DNA of 64,000 bases from Ruminococcaceae bacterium Marseille-P2935 (GTDB lineage Bacteria > Bacillota > Clostridia > Oscillospirales > Ruminococcaceae). A model generated the notes under the pieces. It was not told the origin of the DNA. It did not search any database and saw only the letters and a program-made list of their open reading frames with translations. Position 1 is the first letter of the stretch. Each line of letters begins with the position of its first letter. This document shows, piece after piece, positions 28,915-38,914 of the stretch. The stretch is taken from the NCBI GenBank assembly GCA_900104565.1, contig LT629952.1, positions 1,487,604 to 1,551,603 on the forward strand. The letters run 5' to 3'. The position numbers and the translations under genes are program-made.

Positions 28915-29770
28915 GCTTTTTTACAAATTTACTTCTTATTTTTTATATAAAATGTTCGGAGAACTTTTTAACATTTTATTGTGTAAATTGCACAACAAGA
29001 TTGATTCTTTTCCCATTTCAATCTGGCGCTACAAATTTTCAAGTAAAAATCACTTTTTTTATCTTATTTGACGAATCTTTTCTCCGACTTGTGTAAAAAA
29101 GCTCTTTTGCTACAATGCCTGATTCCATACATTTCGTGCAGTTATATTTACGCGCAAATGCAATGCCTGCCAGTGAGTTTAATTTTCTGCATACTTAAAC
29201 ACCCCTATGACGAAAACAAGGATTGATGGCTCAAGTACACTCCACCATATAAAATGCTGCGCAAACAACCTGCTCTGAATATGCGTTTGGAAAATAAAAT
29301 AGGAAAACAATATACAGATTTGTCTCACATTGTCAAAGGCAGTTTTAATAAAAAACGGTTTCAAATTTGTGCAGCGCTACCCGATACGAAAGAGGCGTTC
29401 AGATACTATAAAGGTGCGAGATGCTCAAAGGGTATGCAAAGGTACTTGCTTTTCGGGATGGGCGCATATGCGTTACGTGTTTTACTCTTATTCAATTCAA
29501 AGTTGCTTGAATAGTTTGAATAAAACGGCACAGCGTGCAAATAAACGGGGTACCGGCTGTTGTACGAAAGGCATACCCCTTATTTGTAAATTATCAAACG
29601 ACAATTGAGCTGAAACGGCCTGAATCAATAACCTCTGTGTTACAGCTCTTTTTGTTATTACACTTTTCAGCGCCAGTTCATAAAAATTGTCTGCAAAAGT
29701 TTTTATTATCATCCGTATAAAATTCCTGCAGGGCTAAGGCACTGGAGAGTTTAAAGACACTATACAAAAT
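28915..29770. other. AT-rich intergenic stretch without recognised genes
   Basis: About 850 bases between the S10 promoter and the proS terminator. Several short open frames of 60-92 codons exist on both strands, but none has a ribosome site or familiar motif. I see no RNA gene. The part next to 28915 probably holds UP-element-like A/T tracts for the ribosomal promoter. Confidence 0.5.
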
Positions 29771-29772
29771 AA

Positions 29773-29803
29773 GGCGCCGGAAGACCATATGGTTTCCGGC
29801 GCC
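29773..29803 (-). terminator. Hairpin downstream of proS
   Basis: Near-perfect inverted repeat GGCGCCGGAA-GACC / GGTT-TCCGGCGCC around an ATAT loop, followed on the minus strand by TTATTTTG. It lies 170 bases past the proS stop. Confidence 0.7.
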
Positions 29804-29975
29804 TGTGTAATTTTATAAAAGGAATGATATTACAGGTTTATTGAGGCAGTCTATGCCCGCATGGCTGCCTTTTAATTGCGCATCAGAGCGGGAGCCGGCA
29901 GGCAAATCGCTTGCGCATCACTTTTCATAAAATAGAGATTAAGCCTTTAGTTTTATGAAAACCGGTACTGTTTTA

Positions 29976-31412
29976 TTAATATGCCTTGCCCCAAACCACC
30001 ATGCTTTTTGCGGGCTTTCCACAGCAGACGCAAACATCCGAAACTTTCTCCTGCTCAAATGGCATGCAGCGGGAGGAAAGGCCTGCTTCCTCTTTAATTT
30101 TCTCCTCGCACTCCAGGTCGCCGCACCACATTGCTTTAAAGAAACCGCTGTTCTCCTCAGCAAGCTTTTTCAGCTCTTCCATATTGGTAGCAGTTTTTGT
30201 GCGGTTTTCGCGGTTCTGGCGGGCCTTTTCATACAAGCCGTCATGGACAGCCTGCAGCAGCTGGGGAATTTTTGTCTCTAATTCATCCAAAGATACAATG
30301 ATTTTTTCACGGTTGTCGCGGCGCACCAGCACGCACTGGTTCTGCTCCATATCTTTGGGGCCAATTTCAAGACGCAGGGGCACGCCCTTCATCTCGTATT
30401 CGGCAAACTTCCAGCCTGGGGAGTTATCGGTATCATCCACCTTAACACGGCAAATTCCTTTTAAACGGGCTTTCAGCTCGGCGGCTTTATCTAATACACC
30501 GGGCTTATGCTGTGCAATGGGTACGATAACGACCTGAATCGGCGCAATAGCCGGTGGCAGCACCAAGCCGTTGTCATCGCCATGGGTCATGATAATTGCA
30601 CCGATAATGCGGGTGGACATACCCCAGGAGGTCTGGTGGGGGTAGGCCGGTTTATTGTCTCTGCCCTGGAAGGTAATGTCAAACGCTTTGGCAAAACCGT
30701 CCCCAAAATAATGGGAAGTACCGCTCTGCAAAGCCTTACCATCGTGCATCATAGCTTCAATGGTATAGGTGGCCTCGGCACCGGCAAATTTTTCTTTTTC
30801 GGTCTTACGGCCTTTCAGCACAGGAATTGCCAGGCTGTCCTCGCAAAAATCCGCGTAAACATTCAGCATCTGCTCGGTTTCAGCAATAGCCTCTTCAGCC
30901 GTTTCGTGCATGGTGTGGCCCTCCTGCCACCAGAATTCCATGGTACGCAGGAAAGGACGAGTGGTCTTCTCCCAACGAACTACCGAGCACCACTGATTGT
31001 ACAGCTTAGGTAGGTCACGATAGGAGTGAATGATGTGGGCATAGTGCTCACAAAACAAAGTCTCAGAAGTGGGACGTACGCACAGGCGTTCGGTCAGCTT
31101 TTCGCTTCCGCCGTAGGTAACCCAGGCAACCTCGGGTGCAAACCCCTCTACGTGGTCCTTTTCTTTTTGAAGCAGGCTTTCGGGAATAAACATTGGCATT
31201 GCTACATTTTCATGCCCAAGTTCCTTAAAGCGGGTATCTAAAATCTTCTGAATATTCTCCCAAATGGCATAACCATACGGGCGCAAAATCATGCATCCCC
31301 GTACCGAAGAATAATCTACCAATTCGGCTTTTTTTACCACATCGGTATACCATTTGGCAAAGTCCTCATCCATAGAGGTGATGGCTTCCACCATCTTTTT
31401 CTGATCCGCCAT
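29976..31412 (-). CDS. proS: Prolyl-tRNA synthetase, short (archaeal-like) type
   Basis: 478 residues. Charges tRNA-Pro. It is the short class without the INS editing domain: class II motif 2 ([20 protein letters not shown]) is followed directly by motif 3 ([15 protein letters not shown] region). The C-terminal extension has a Cys-rich zinc-like site ([18 protein letters not shown]) and ends in WGKAY, as in archaeal/eukaryotic-like ProS. No T-box features are visible in the 260 bases upstream. Free-standing gene. Confidence 0.96.
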   Translation of the reverse strand: MADQKKMVEAITSMDEDFAKWYTDVVKKAELVDYSSVRGCMILRPYGYAIWENIQKILDTRFKELGHENVAMPMFIPESLLQKEKDHVEGFAPEVAWVTYGGSEKLTERLCVRPTSETLFCEHYAHIIHSYRDLPKLYNQWCSVVRWEKTTRPFLRTMEFWWQEGHTMHETAEEAIAETEQMLNVYADFCEDSLAIPVLKGRKTEKEKFAGAEATYTIEAMMHDGKALQSGTSHYFGDGFAKAFDITFQGRDNKPAYPHQTSWGMSTRIIGAIIMTHGDDNGLVLPPAIAPIQVVIVPIAQHKPGVLDKAAELKARLKGICRVKVDDTDNSPGWKFAEYEMKGVPLRLEIGPKDMEQNQCVLVRRDNREKIIVSLDELETKIPQLLQAVHDGLYEKARQNRENRTKTATNMEELKKLAEENSGFFKAMWCGDLECEEKIKEEAGLSSRCMPFEQEKVSDVCVCCGKPAKSMVVWGKAY

Positions 31413-31675
31413 TGTTTTTTCCCCTTTCCGTTTCTCCGGATAATTCTTTTTAGCGGTAATTCCGCCAGTATATTCGTCGTTTTCGCACCAGGCTTTGCAA
31501 AACTATAATTGACCGTTTTGGTGCCGAATATTTGTTTGGAAGCTAAACAGAACCCTTTTCATTTTACCACGGGTAATTTTAAGCATCTATAATGGAAAAT
31601 ATGATTGTCTTTATAAATAGGGTATTAAAGTGTATCTATCTTCTCGGGCTCAAATCTTATCTTAAGGTGCACTAA

Positions 31676-32060
31676 GCATGTCAATGTTCCCGGGACCCGG
31701 TAAAAAACTTTGTTTTTATTCATGAATGCGGTTATCCCCTATGCGGGGGGCAGGTACTTTTACTCGTGTAAAAGTACCCAAAACACGCTGCCCGCGCAGG
31801 GCTTTTCTCGTTGCACCTGAAACGGCTGACGCCTGGTTTTATGCCCTGCACAGTCGCCCTCGGCTGCACATACTCCAAGCACATTCGCTAACCGGCAGCG
31901 CGTCGCGGTGCAGCGGCCTGCGGCCGTACCCTCGGGGCTTCCCATGTTTGCACATCAAAAGATATCCGGCTACCCGTCAGCAGGTGCAGGGCAGTAGCCG
32001 AAAAACCGTTGGAGTATACCCCATACTGGGCACAATCAAAACTGCTGGTTTTGTACTGGG
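31676..32060. repeat. GC-rich interspersed-repeat-like element with palindrome
   Basis: This stretch is clearly richer in GC than its surroundings. It has a perfect palindrome at 31753-31778 (GGTACTTTTAC, TCGT loop, GTAAAAGTACC). It begins with a diverged copy of the 70-bp unit (GTCAATGTTCCCGGGACCCG at about 31680) and ends with GGGTGAGGTTATTC, the same junction that starts the tandem array at 32065. The 127-codon frame across it has no ribosome site. I infer a non-coding repeat element, possibly related to the neighbouring array. Confidence 0.5.
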
Positions 32061-32064
32061 TGAG

Positions 32065-32557
32065 GTTATTCATACGCAAAGCATATTAATGTTCTCGGGA
32101 CCCGTTTAAAATCTTCGATTTAGCGAGTGCAGTGAGGTTATTCATGCCGAAGGCATCAATGTTCTCGGGCACCTAGTCAAAACCTTTGATTTAGCGAGTG
32201 TAGTAAGGTTATTCATGCCGAAGGCATCAATGTTCTCGGGACCCGTTTAAAATCTTCGATTTAGCAAGTGTAGTAAGGTTATTCATACCGAAGTTATCAA
32301 TGTTCTCGGGACCCGTTTAAAATCTTCGATTTAGCAAGTGTAGTAAGGTTATTCATGCCGAAGGCATCAATGTTCTCGGGACCCGTTTAAAATCTTCGAT
32401 TTAGCAAGTGTAGTAAGGTTATTCATGCCGAAGGCATCAATGTTCTCGGGCACCTAGTCAAAACCTTTGATTTAGCGAGTGTAGTAAGGTTATTCATGCC
32501 GAAGGCATCAATGTTCTCGGGACCCGTTTAAAATCTTTGATTTTAGTAACGGGTGAG
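32065..32557. repeat. Tandem array of seven ~70-bp units
   Basis: Units start at 32065, 32137, 32208, 32278, 32348, 32418 and 32489 and are 69-72 bp long, each beginning GTTATTCATGCCGAAGGCAT. Copies 3-5 carry GGGACCCGTTTAAAATCTTC; copies 2 and 6 carry a variant, GGGCACCTAGTCAAAACCTT; copies 1, 4 and 7 have point changes. ATGCC-TTC-GGCAT inside each unit can form a small hairpin on the minus strand. There are no unique spacers, so it is not a CRISPR. It lies just upstream of the copA promoter. Function unknown. Confidence 0.9.
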
Positions 32558-32635
32558 GTTATTATATCACATTCTATTTTTCATTTCAAACCGCTTTATT
32601 TCTGGCCAAACAATACATTTTCAGTATATTTTCTC

Positions 32636-32690
32636 TTGACAACTGCATCGCAACAAGTTATACTCAATATATACCCCCCAGGAGTGTGGT
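32636..32690 (+). promoter_or_regulatory. copA-csoR promoter with candidate CsoR site
   Basis: A near-consensus promoter: TTGACA (32636-32641), 17-bp spacer, TATACT (32659-32664). Directly downstream is ATACCCCCCAGGAGTGT (32671-32687), whose left half matches CsoR operators (TACCC-rich next to GGG); the right half is weaker. Another TACCCCTCC lies at about 32717. Copper-responsive repression by the CsoR encoded in the same operon is likely. Confidence 0.6.
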
Positions 32691-32861
32691 GTTAGAGTAA
32701 AGGCTATGGGAATAATACCCCTCCCTGCAAATAATCTTCCCTTAGGTTTCTGTATCCGCTCATTCCTATCAACTTAACCCGCTTACATATCGCCCCGGCG
32801 GCAGAACCGCCAGATATAATGATATAAAATACATTTTAACAAAATGATTCGAGGTGTTTTT

Positions 32862-35420
32862 ATGAACCGTAAATTCAATGTTACTGGCATGACTTGCTCG
32901 GCCTGCTCGGCTCATGTGGAAAAAAGCGTCAGCAAGGTACCCGGGGTGCGCTCGGTCAGTGTTAGCCTGCTTACCAACAGCATGTCGGTAGATTATGACG
33001 AAACGATTACCGGCGACTCTGCCATCATTGCAGCCGTGCAGGCGGGAGGATACGGGGCCTCTGTAAAAAATGAAGATTCCTCTGTAAAATCCGAAACGAC
33101 AAAACAAAACCCTATGGCGGATGAAACAAAATCCATGAAACGGCGGCTGATCGCTTCCTTTTGCTTTTTGATCCCGCTCATGTACCTTTCTATGGGGCAT
33201 ATGATGGGGCTGCCCATTCCCTGGTTTTTTCATGGGGCAGAAAACGCGCTGGCCTTTGCTTTTACCCAGCTGCTGCTCACCCTCCCTGTCGTTTATGTAA
33301 ACCGAAAATTTTTCATAGTGGGCTTTAAAGCCCTGTTCCATGGGGCTCCCAATATGGATTCCCTGATTGCAATCGGTTCCTCCGCATCCCTGTTTTATGG
33401 AATATTTATCATCTACCAGATTGGGTTTGCACTGGGCCATGGGAATTTATCTGAAGTACCTGGCTTTACTATGGACCTCTATTTTGAATCGGCCGCTATG
33501 ATCCTTACCTTAATCACGGTTGGAAAATACCTGGAAACCCATTCTAAAGGCAAAACCTCCGAAGCAATTACCAGGCTGATGGACCTGGCGCCTAAAACAG
33601 CATGGGTTGTCCGAAATGATACCGAAGTAGAAATTCCAGTAGAAGAAGTGCTTGCAGGAGATACCGTCCTCGTAAAACCCGGCGGGCGTATTCCTGTGGA
33701 TGGTGTGGTATTGGAGGGCTCCTCCTCGGTGGATGAATCTGCCCTGACCGGAGAAAGCATTCCGGTGGAAAAACACCCTGGGGATTCTGTCATTTCTGCA
33801 TCTATGAACAAAACAGGGGCATTCCGCATGAAAGCGACCAAAGTGGGGGCCGATACCACCCTCTCTCAGATTATCCGTCTGGTAGAGGAGGCAAGTACCT
33901 CAAAAGCCCCCATTGCCAAACTGGCCGACCGGGTAAGCGGGGTTTTTGTGCCAATTGTAATGGCAATTGCAGGTGCCGCAACCATTATCTGGCTGCTGCT
34001 TGGCGAGCCATTTTCCTTCGCGCTGTCAATTGGTATTGCGGTACTGGTCATCTCCTGCCCCTGTGCCCTAGGGCTTGCCACCCCAGTGGCGATTATGGTT
34101 GGCACCGGTAAAGGCGCAGAACAGGGAATTCTGATCAAATCGGCCGAGGCACTGGAGACCGCCCACACGGTAGATACTGTGGTGCTGGATAAAACCGGAA
34201 CCATTACCGAAGGTCACCCACAGGTAACCGATATCACCTCCATCATTCCTCAAAACGAGCTGTTAGCGCTGGCTGCCGCTATGGAAAAACAATCGGAGCA
34301 CCCGCTGGCTGAAGCAATTGTGGAAGCTGCTGCCCAACGCCGCCTCCCCCTCCCTGTGGTAACCGGGTTCCAAGCGTTGGCAGGGATGGGCATTCAGGCT
34401 GTTGTAGACAGTAAAACCTATTATGCTGGCAACCGCCGTCTTATGGAAGAACGGCAGATCCCGTTAGAAGGTTTCTTGCAGCAGGCAGATGCGCTGGCAA
34501 AACAGGGTAAAACGCCCCTCTACTTTGCCGATGAAACCACCCTGCTGGGGATTATTGCGGCGGCTGACCTGCCCAAGCCAACCAGCCAGGAAGCCATTGA
34601 AGAGCTTACCGCTATGGGGCTTGACGTGGTTATGCTGACCGGCGATAATAAAGGTACTGCAAACGCCATCCGGCAGCAGCTGGGTATTCCCACCGTCATT
34701 GCCGAGGTACTGCCTCAAGACAAGGAAGGGGAAATTCGCAGGCTGCAGGCTGCGGGGCGCAAGGTGGCTATGGTGGGAGACGGCATAAACGACGCTCCTG
34801 CCCTTGCCCGAGCCGATGTTGGCATTGCCATTGGAGCCGGTACTGATGTTGCGCTGGAATCCGCCGGTATTGTGCTGATGAAAAACGATTTGCGTGATGT
34901 TTCCACCGCAATACGGTTAAGCAAGGCTGTCATTCGCAATATTAAACAAAACCTGTTCTGGGCATTCTTTTATAATGCCATTGGTATTCCCCTGGCTGCC
35001 GGGGTGTTCTTCCCGCTGCTTGGGTGGAAGCTAAACCCCATGTTTGGGGCCGCTGCCATGAGCCTGAGCTCGGTATTCGTTGTATCCAATGCACTAAGAC
35101 TGCGGTTTTTCCGCGCAAAGCATAATCCGATAAAAAATATGGAACAAGCAGGCTCTGCCGCAAATTCTCCGACAGAGCTTATACCAGAAGAGAAAGGAAA
35201 ATTTGAAATGACCAAGGTAATGAAAATTGACGGTATGATGTGCGGCCATTGTGCAGCACGGGTAGAAAACGCTTTAAATGCCCTGGAGGGTGTGAGCGCT
35301 AAGGTGGATTTAGACAACAAATGCGCCAACATCACGTTAAGCGCCCCGGTAGAGGATAATCAGCTGAAAAAGACCGTGGAAAACGCAGGCTACTCCGTAG
35401 TCTCGGTGCTTGAGGCATGA
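32862..35420 (+). CDS. copA: Copper-exporting P1B-ATPase with N- and C-terminal metal-binding domains
   Basis: 852 residues from ATG 32862 (GAGGTG six bases before). Pumps Cu(I) out of the cell. Order: HMA domain 1 with GMTCSAC (Cys12, Cys15), membrane helices, actuator TGES, CPC ion-site motif (399-401) in helix 6, phosphorylation motif DKTGT (443-447), HP in the ATP-binding domain (SEHPLAEA), GDGINDAP (639-646), and after the last helices a linker and second HMA domain with GMMCGHC (Cys794, Cys797). The C-terminal domain looks like a fused CopZ chaperone; a possible internal ribosome site precedes its Met783. The 4-base overlap with csoR shows an operon. Confidence 0.96.
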   Translation: MNRKFNVTGMTCSACSAHVEKSVSKVPGVRSVSVSLLTNSMSVDYDETITGDSAIIAAVQAGGYGASVKNEDSSVKSETTKQNPMADETKSMKRRLIASFCFLIPLMYLSMGHMMGLPIPWFFHGAENALAFAFTQLLLTLPVVYVNRKFFIVGFKALFHGAPNMDSLIAIGSSASLFYGIFIIYQIGFALGHGNLSEVPGFTMDLYFESAAMILTLITVGKYLETHSKGKTSEAITRLMDLAPKTAWVVRNDTEVEIPVEEVLAGDTVLVKPGGRIPVDGVVLEGSSSVDESALTGESIPVEKHPGDSVISASMNKTGAFRMKATKVGADTTLSQIIRLVEEASTSKAPIAKLADRVSGVFVPIVMAIAGAATIIWLLLGEPFSFALSIGIAVLVISCPCALGLATPVAIMVGTGKGAEQGILIKSAEALETAHTVDTVVLDKTGTITEGHPQVTDITSIIPQNELLALAAAMEKQSEHPLAEAIVEAAAQRRLPLPVVTGFQALAGMGIQAVVDSKTYYAGNRRLMEERQIPLEGFLQQADALAKQGKTPLYFADETTLLGIIAAADLPKPTSQEAIEELTAMGLDVVMLTGDNKGTANAIRQQLGIPTVIAEVLPQDKEGEIRRLQAAGRKVAMVGDGINDAPALARADVGIAIGAGTDVALESAGIVLMKNDLRDVSTAIRLSKAVIRNIKQNLFWAFFYNAIGIPLAAGVFFPLLGWKLNPMFGAAAMSLSSVFVVSNALRLRFFRAKHNPIKNMEQAGSAANSPTELIPEEKGKFEMTKVMKIDGMMCGHCAARVENALNALEGVSAKVDLDNKCANITLSAPVEDNQLKKTVENAGYSVVSVLEA
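35208..35420 (+). other. Possible internally started CopZ-like domain inside copA
   Basis: Within copA, AGAAAGGA lies nine bases before an in-frame ATG (35208) that begins [15 protein letters not shown], the full N-terminus of a typical 70-residue CopZ chaperone. Independent translation would give a soluble copper chaperone from the same mRNA, as Escherichia coli achieves by frameshifting for CopA(Z). This is inference from spacing and domain boundary only. Confidence 0.35.
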
Positions 35421-35692
35421 TGGCGGACAAGGCAAAGGTCGTTCGGCTGTTAAAAACTGCCCGCGGCCAGCTGGATGGTATTTTAAGAATGGTGGAAGAG
35501 GACCGTTACTGTGTCGATATCTCCAACCAGATTTTGGCCACCGAGTCGGTTCTGCGCAAAACCAACAAAGAGATTATTCGCGCTCATATGGCCAGTTGTG
35601 TAAAGGAGGCCTTTCAGCAGGGCGGCCAGAACGAGCAGGAAAAGATTGATGAGATTCTGGCCATTCTCGACAAGCTTTCTAAAATGGAATAA
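35417..35692 (+). CDS. csoR: Copper-sensing repressor CsoR
   Basis: 91 residues, all-helical CsoR/RcnR family. The Cu(I) ligands Cys32, His57 and Cys61 are present with the exact spacing of CsoR (C-x24-H-x3-C), unlike RcnR or Frm[21 protein letters not shown] is the family N-terminus. Translation starts in the ATGA overlap with copA; a second ATG at 35420 is also possible. It probably represses the promoter at 32636 and releases it on copper binding. Confidence 0.95.
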   Translation: MMADKAKVVRLLKTARGQLDGILRMVEEDRYCVDISNQILATESVLRKTNKEIIRAHMASCVKEAFQQGGQNEQEKIDEILAILDKLSKME

Positions 35693-35848
35693 CCCCGTAC
35701 AAAAAAGCAGAAAAATCCGCCAGGCATACGTAATATAATAGGATTATAGCAGTTCCAATTACTGAATTTTCCAGGGGAACTTAAGCAGCCATGCGATGAC
35801 TTTCCTTTTGAAAAACCTTGCAGGAACTGCTTTGGGAGGATCTGTACC

Positions 35849-36514
35849 ATGGACCAGATACAGGCAATTCAAAAGAGACATTCGGTAAGAAAGTATGTGG
35901 GGCGTGAAATAGAAGAAGAGCTGCAGGAAAAGCTGCGTGTAGAAATTAATACCTGCAACGAGCGCAGCGGCCTTCATATTCAGCTGGTTACCAACGAGCC
36001 AGATGCCTTTGGCGGATTTATGGCTCATTACGGCAAATTTTCCCAGGTTACAAATTACGTCGCTTTAATCGGGAAATCCGGACCTGATTTGGAAGAAAAA
36101 ATAGGCTATTACGGGGAACAGATTGTTTTAAAAGCACAGCAGCTTGGGCTGAATACCTGCTGGGTTGCCATGACGTTTAGCAAAAGGAAAAGTAAATGCA
36201 GGGTAGAAAAAGGGGAAAAGCTGGTTTGTGTCCTGGCAATCGGGTACGGCAAAACGCAGGGTATTCCCCATAAAAGCAAGCCCATAGAATCGCTTTGCAA
36301 GGCTGACGGCGAGCTTCCCGGTTGGTTTCAATCGGGTATGGAGGCAGCCATGCTTGCTCCAACTGCCATCAATCAGCAAAAATTTTTAATCTCTCTGTTA
36401 GAAAATGGCGTAAAAGCTGAATCTACAGGCGGTTTTTACTCCAGGGTAGATTTAGGAATTGTGAAATACCACTTTGAAATTGGGGCAGGAATCACCAATT
36501 TCAACTGGGTATAA
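35849..36514 (+). CDS. Nitroreductase-family protein (TM1586-like)
   Basis: 221 residues. The start IQKRHSVRKYVGREI is the nitroreductase FMN-binding motif (R-S-RKY). The rest fits the single-chain 'putative TM nitroreductase' group in which two half-domains form one FMN site: GYYGEQIVLKAQQLGLNTCW and MLAPTAINQQKF. Likely an NAD(P)H-dependent FMN oxidoreductase; substrate unknown. ATG is preceded by TGGGAGG. It lies 156 bases after csoR and may be separate from it. Confidence 0.85.
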   Translation: MDQIQAIQKRHSVRKYVGREIEEELQEKLRVEINTCNERSGLHIQLVTNEPDAFGGFMAHYGKFSQVTNYVALIGKSGPDLEEKIGYYGEQIVLKAQQLGLNTCWVAMTFSKRKSKCRVEKGEKLVCVLAIGYGKTQGIPHKSKPIESLCKADGELPGWFQSGMEAAMLAPTAINQQKFLISLLENGVKAESTGGFYSRVDLGIVKYHFEIGAGITNFNWV

Positions 36515-36528
36515 GGGACTGTATTGGC

Positions 36529-36577
36529 ACAGCAGCCGTGCAGCCAGTTTACTGGCTGTACGGCTGCTGTTTTTTTA
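36529..36577 (+). terminator. Strong terminator after the nitroreductase
   Basis: An 18-bp stem ACAGCAGCCGT-CAGCCAG / CTGGCTG-ACGGCTGCTGT followed by seven or more T residues. Confidence 0.92.
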
Positions 36578-36579
36578 CT

Positions 36580-36895
36580 GCCTGCCCGAACTGGGCAACA
36601 AAGTCACCTCGGCTCCGTGGTGATCTCTGCCAAGTGCTGCCCTGATTTGACTTTTGGTACACCGTTTTCACGCCCTAAAACTTTTCAAAGGATGATAAGC
36701 AGTGATGGACAAAGCCACAGGATTAAAACGGATTCCACCCACCGAGAACGAGAAAGACAACAAGTAATCTGGGGCATTTTCGTTTATTCATTGGGCACAA
36801 CCTGAAGCACAAAATTTTTTGTGTTCTATAAACTTGTCCACCCGCCTGCTAATCCTTGGGGCTAATGAACAAAACCTGATTGCAACAGTTTTCCT
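36580..36895. other. Intergenic stretch between convergent transcripts
   Basis: No credible gene. A 20-codon frame at about 36704 (MDKATGLKRIPPTENEKDNK) lacks a clear ribosome site and is too short to judge. Confidence 0.5.
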
Positions 36896-36928
36896 ATAAA
36901 AAACACCGGGCTGTTTCCAGTCCGGTGT
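36896..36928 (-). terminator. Terminator of the fatty-acid synthesis operon
   Basis: Minus-strand stem ACACCGG / CCGGTGT with a 12-base loop and a run of six T. It lies 15 bases after acpP. Confidence 0.82.
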
Positions 36929-36942
36929 ACTCTGTTTTTATT

Positions 36943-37170
36943 TTATACGTGCTCTTCAATAAATTTTACGACGTCGCCAACAGATTTGATGTTTTCAATC
37001 TCTTCGTCGGGAATTTCAAGGTCAAACTCGTCTTCCAGGGTCATTACCAGGTCGACGATGTCCAAGGAATCGGCACCCAGATCGTCCGCGATAGAAGCAT
37101 CCATTGTTACTGCGTCCTCTTCCACGTCCAGCTGGTTTACCAGAATCTCTTTCACCTTGTCGAATACCAT
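36943..37170 (-). CDS. acpP: Acyl carrier protein
   Basis: 75 residues, acidic. The 4'-phosphopantetheine site is the Ser in [20 protein letters not shown]. It carries the growing acyl chain. Here it is the last gene of the minus-strand fatty-acid block, 65 bases after accA, whereas in many Clostridia it follows fabH. Confidence 0.98.
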   Translation of the reverse strand: MVFDKVKEILVNQLDVEEDAVTMDASIADDLGADSLDIVDLVMTLEDEFDLEIPDEEIENIKSVGDVVKFIEEHV

Positions 37171-37235
37171 AAAAATTTCCTCCTCTTGGGATTTTTTTTA
37201 TTATTGAAAGGTTTACCGTCACCCTAGGCCCTAAC

Positions 37236-38042
37236 CTATTCTGTGAACTCACCAATCTTACGGAACTTATGATACCTGTTTTCCAGCAAATTATCAATAG
37301 GTTTTTCAATATATTTTAAAATAGTTGTACGCAGGTATTTTGAAATATTTGCCGCGGCCAAATCAGGGTTATTATGAGCCCCTCCGGCCGGTTCGGGAAT
37401 GATGGTATCTGCCACTCCCAAATCGATTAAGTCCTCTGCAGTTATCTTCATAATATCGGCCGCTTCCTTCTCCCGGGAGGCATCCTTCCAGAGAATGCTG
37501 GCAAACCCCCGGGGAGAGATGACTGAGTAGACCGCGTTCTGCAGCATGGCCAGTTCGTCACACACACCCAAAGCCAATGCACCGCCGCTTCCGCCTTCCC
37601 CCAAAACAATTGAAACAACGGGGGTTTTCAGGTTCATCAGCTCAGCCAGGTTGCGTGCAATTGCCTCGCCCTGGCCGCGCTCTTCTGCCCCAACGCCGCA
37701 GAAGGCTCCCGGGGTATCGATAAAGCATATTACCGGGCGGTGGAATTTTTCGGCCTGTTTCATTAACCTGAGCGCCTTACGGTACCCTTCCGGGTGGGGC
37801 ATTGCAAAGTTGGATTTTTTATTTTCCGCCAGGTTATGTCCCTTCACCTGGCCAATAACCGTTACAGGTATACCGTCCAGCCAGGCCACCCCGCCCACAA
37901 TAGCCTCATCATCCCCATACAGGCGGTCACCATGCATCTCCATAAAATGCTCAAATATTTTAGGAATATAGTCGGTCACTGTAGGGCGGTTTTTGTTACG
38001 GATAATCTCCAGACGCTCGGAAGCAGTCAGTTTTGTGCTCAT
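37236..38042 (-). CDS. accA: Acetyl-CoA carboxylase carboxyltransferase alpha subunit
   Basis: 268 residues. Together with AccD moves CO2 from biotin to acetyl-CoA. GDRLYGDDEAIVGGVAWLDG, FIDTPGAFCGVGAEERGQGE and VLGEGGSGGALALGVCDELA are the carboxyltransferase and oxyanion motifs. It is slightly short because the N-terminal helical region of proteobacterial AccA is reduced. Overlaps accD by four bases. Confidence 0.97.
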   Translation of the reverse strand: MSTKLTASERLEIIRNKNRPTVTDYIPKIFEHFMEMHGDRLYGDDEAIVGGVAWLDGIPVTVIGQVKGHNLAENKKSNFAMPHPEGYRKALRLMKQAEKFHRPVICFIDTPGAFCGVGAEERGQGEAIARNLAELMNLKTPVVSIVLGEGGSGGALALGVCDELAMLQNAVYSVISPRGFASILWKDASREKEAADIMKITAEDLIDLGVADTIIPEPAGGAHNNPDLAAANISKYLRTTILKYIEKPIDNLLENRYHKFRKIGEFTE

Positions 38043-38911
38043 TGTGCCGCCTCCTTCCCCTGGCTGTGCAGCCGCAGCAGACGGCTGAGGGTTTTGCGCA
38101 TATGGGACCGGTCTTCAATCATATCTACAAAGCCATGCTCCATTAAAAATTCTGCGGACTGAAAATCATCCGGCAGCCGCTGCCTAATGGTACCTTCAAT
38201 CACCCTTCTGCCTGCAAAGCCCACCAGAACTTTAGGCTCGGCTATAATCACATCACCCAGCGATGCAAAGCTGGCGGTGACTCCGCCGGTGGTAGGGTCG
38301 GTCAGCACTGTAATATACAATAATCCTTTTTTGCTGTGCAGCGCCACCGCGCCGGCCGTTTTGGCCATCTGCATCAGCGATACCATGCCTTCCTGCATCC
38401 TCGCCCCGCCCGAAGCGGTAAACAACACTACCGGCAGTTTTTTTTCGGCAGCACATTCAAAGGCGCGGGTAATTTTTTCGCCCACCACCGAACCCATGGA
38501 GGCCATCATAAAGCGGGAATCCATAATACCTATAACACAGCGCTGTCCCCGAATGGTGCATTCGCCGGTTACAATGGCTTCATTCAAGCCGGTAACTTTT
38601 TTTAAACGGCGCAGTTTGTCGGTATAATCGTCAAACTGAATGGGGTTACCGCTTTGCATGGCTGCGTCATATTCTACAAACGAACCCTCATCCACTGTTA
38701 TGTTCAGCCGCTCCGGCACACTGAGACGGGCATGGTAGCCGCATTTATCGCACACCTTGTTGTTGAGGGCAAAATCCTCCATAAAAATTACAGTCTGGCA
38801 GCGGGGGCATTTATATAAAAGATTTTCCGGGATATCAGGTTTTACGTCCAGCGCAGCAGGCGACAGTGGTATGGCACGATTCCGTACCTTTTGAAACAAA
38901 TCCTGAATCAA
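38039..38911 (-). CDS. accD: Acetyl-CoA carboxylase carboxyltransferase beta subunit
   Basis: 290 residues. The zinc finger CPRC ... CDKC is at residues 34-57, and FTASGGARMQEGMVSLMQMA and GGVTASFASLGD are the carboxyltransferase core. Forms an alpha2-beta2 complex with AccA. Three bases separate it from accC. Confidence 0.97.
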   Translation of the reverse strand: MIQDLFQKVRNRAIPLSPAALDVKPDIPENLLYKCPRCQTVIFMEDFALNNKVCDKCGYHARLSVPERLNITVDEGSFVEYDAAMQSGNPIQFDDYTDKLRRLKKVTGLNEAIVTGECTIRGQRCVIGIMDSRFMMASMGSVVGEKITRAFECAAEKKLPVVLFTASGGARMQEGMVSLMQMAKTAGAVALHSKKGLLYITVLTDPTTGGVTASFASLGDVIIAEPKVLVGFAGRRVIEGTIRQRLPDDFQSAEFLMEHGFVDMIEDRSHMRKTLSRLLRLHSQGKEAAQ

Positions 38912-38914
38912 CGG

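Noticed and set aside
29254-29608. Overlapping short frames of 86 and 92 codons between rpsJ and proS
   Set aside because: No ribosome site, no motif, and low-complexity AT-rich sequence.
31413-31675. T-box leader before proS
   Set aside because: No GGGTGGNACCGCG-like antiterminator element or specifier-loop pattern is visible.
31726-32109. A 127-codon open frame on the plus strand
   Set aside because: It crosses the GC-rich repeat element, has no ribosome site and enters the tandem array; composition is repeat-like rather than coding.
32065-32557. CRISPR array
   Set aside because: Units are contiguous 70-bp repeats without unique spacers and no cas genes are near.
36704-36766. A 20-codon frame ending NEKDNK
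   Set aside because: Too short and without a convincing ribosome site; could be chance.
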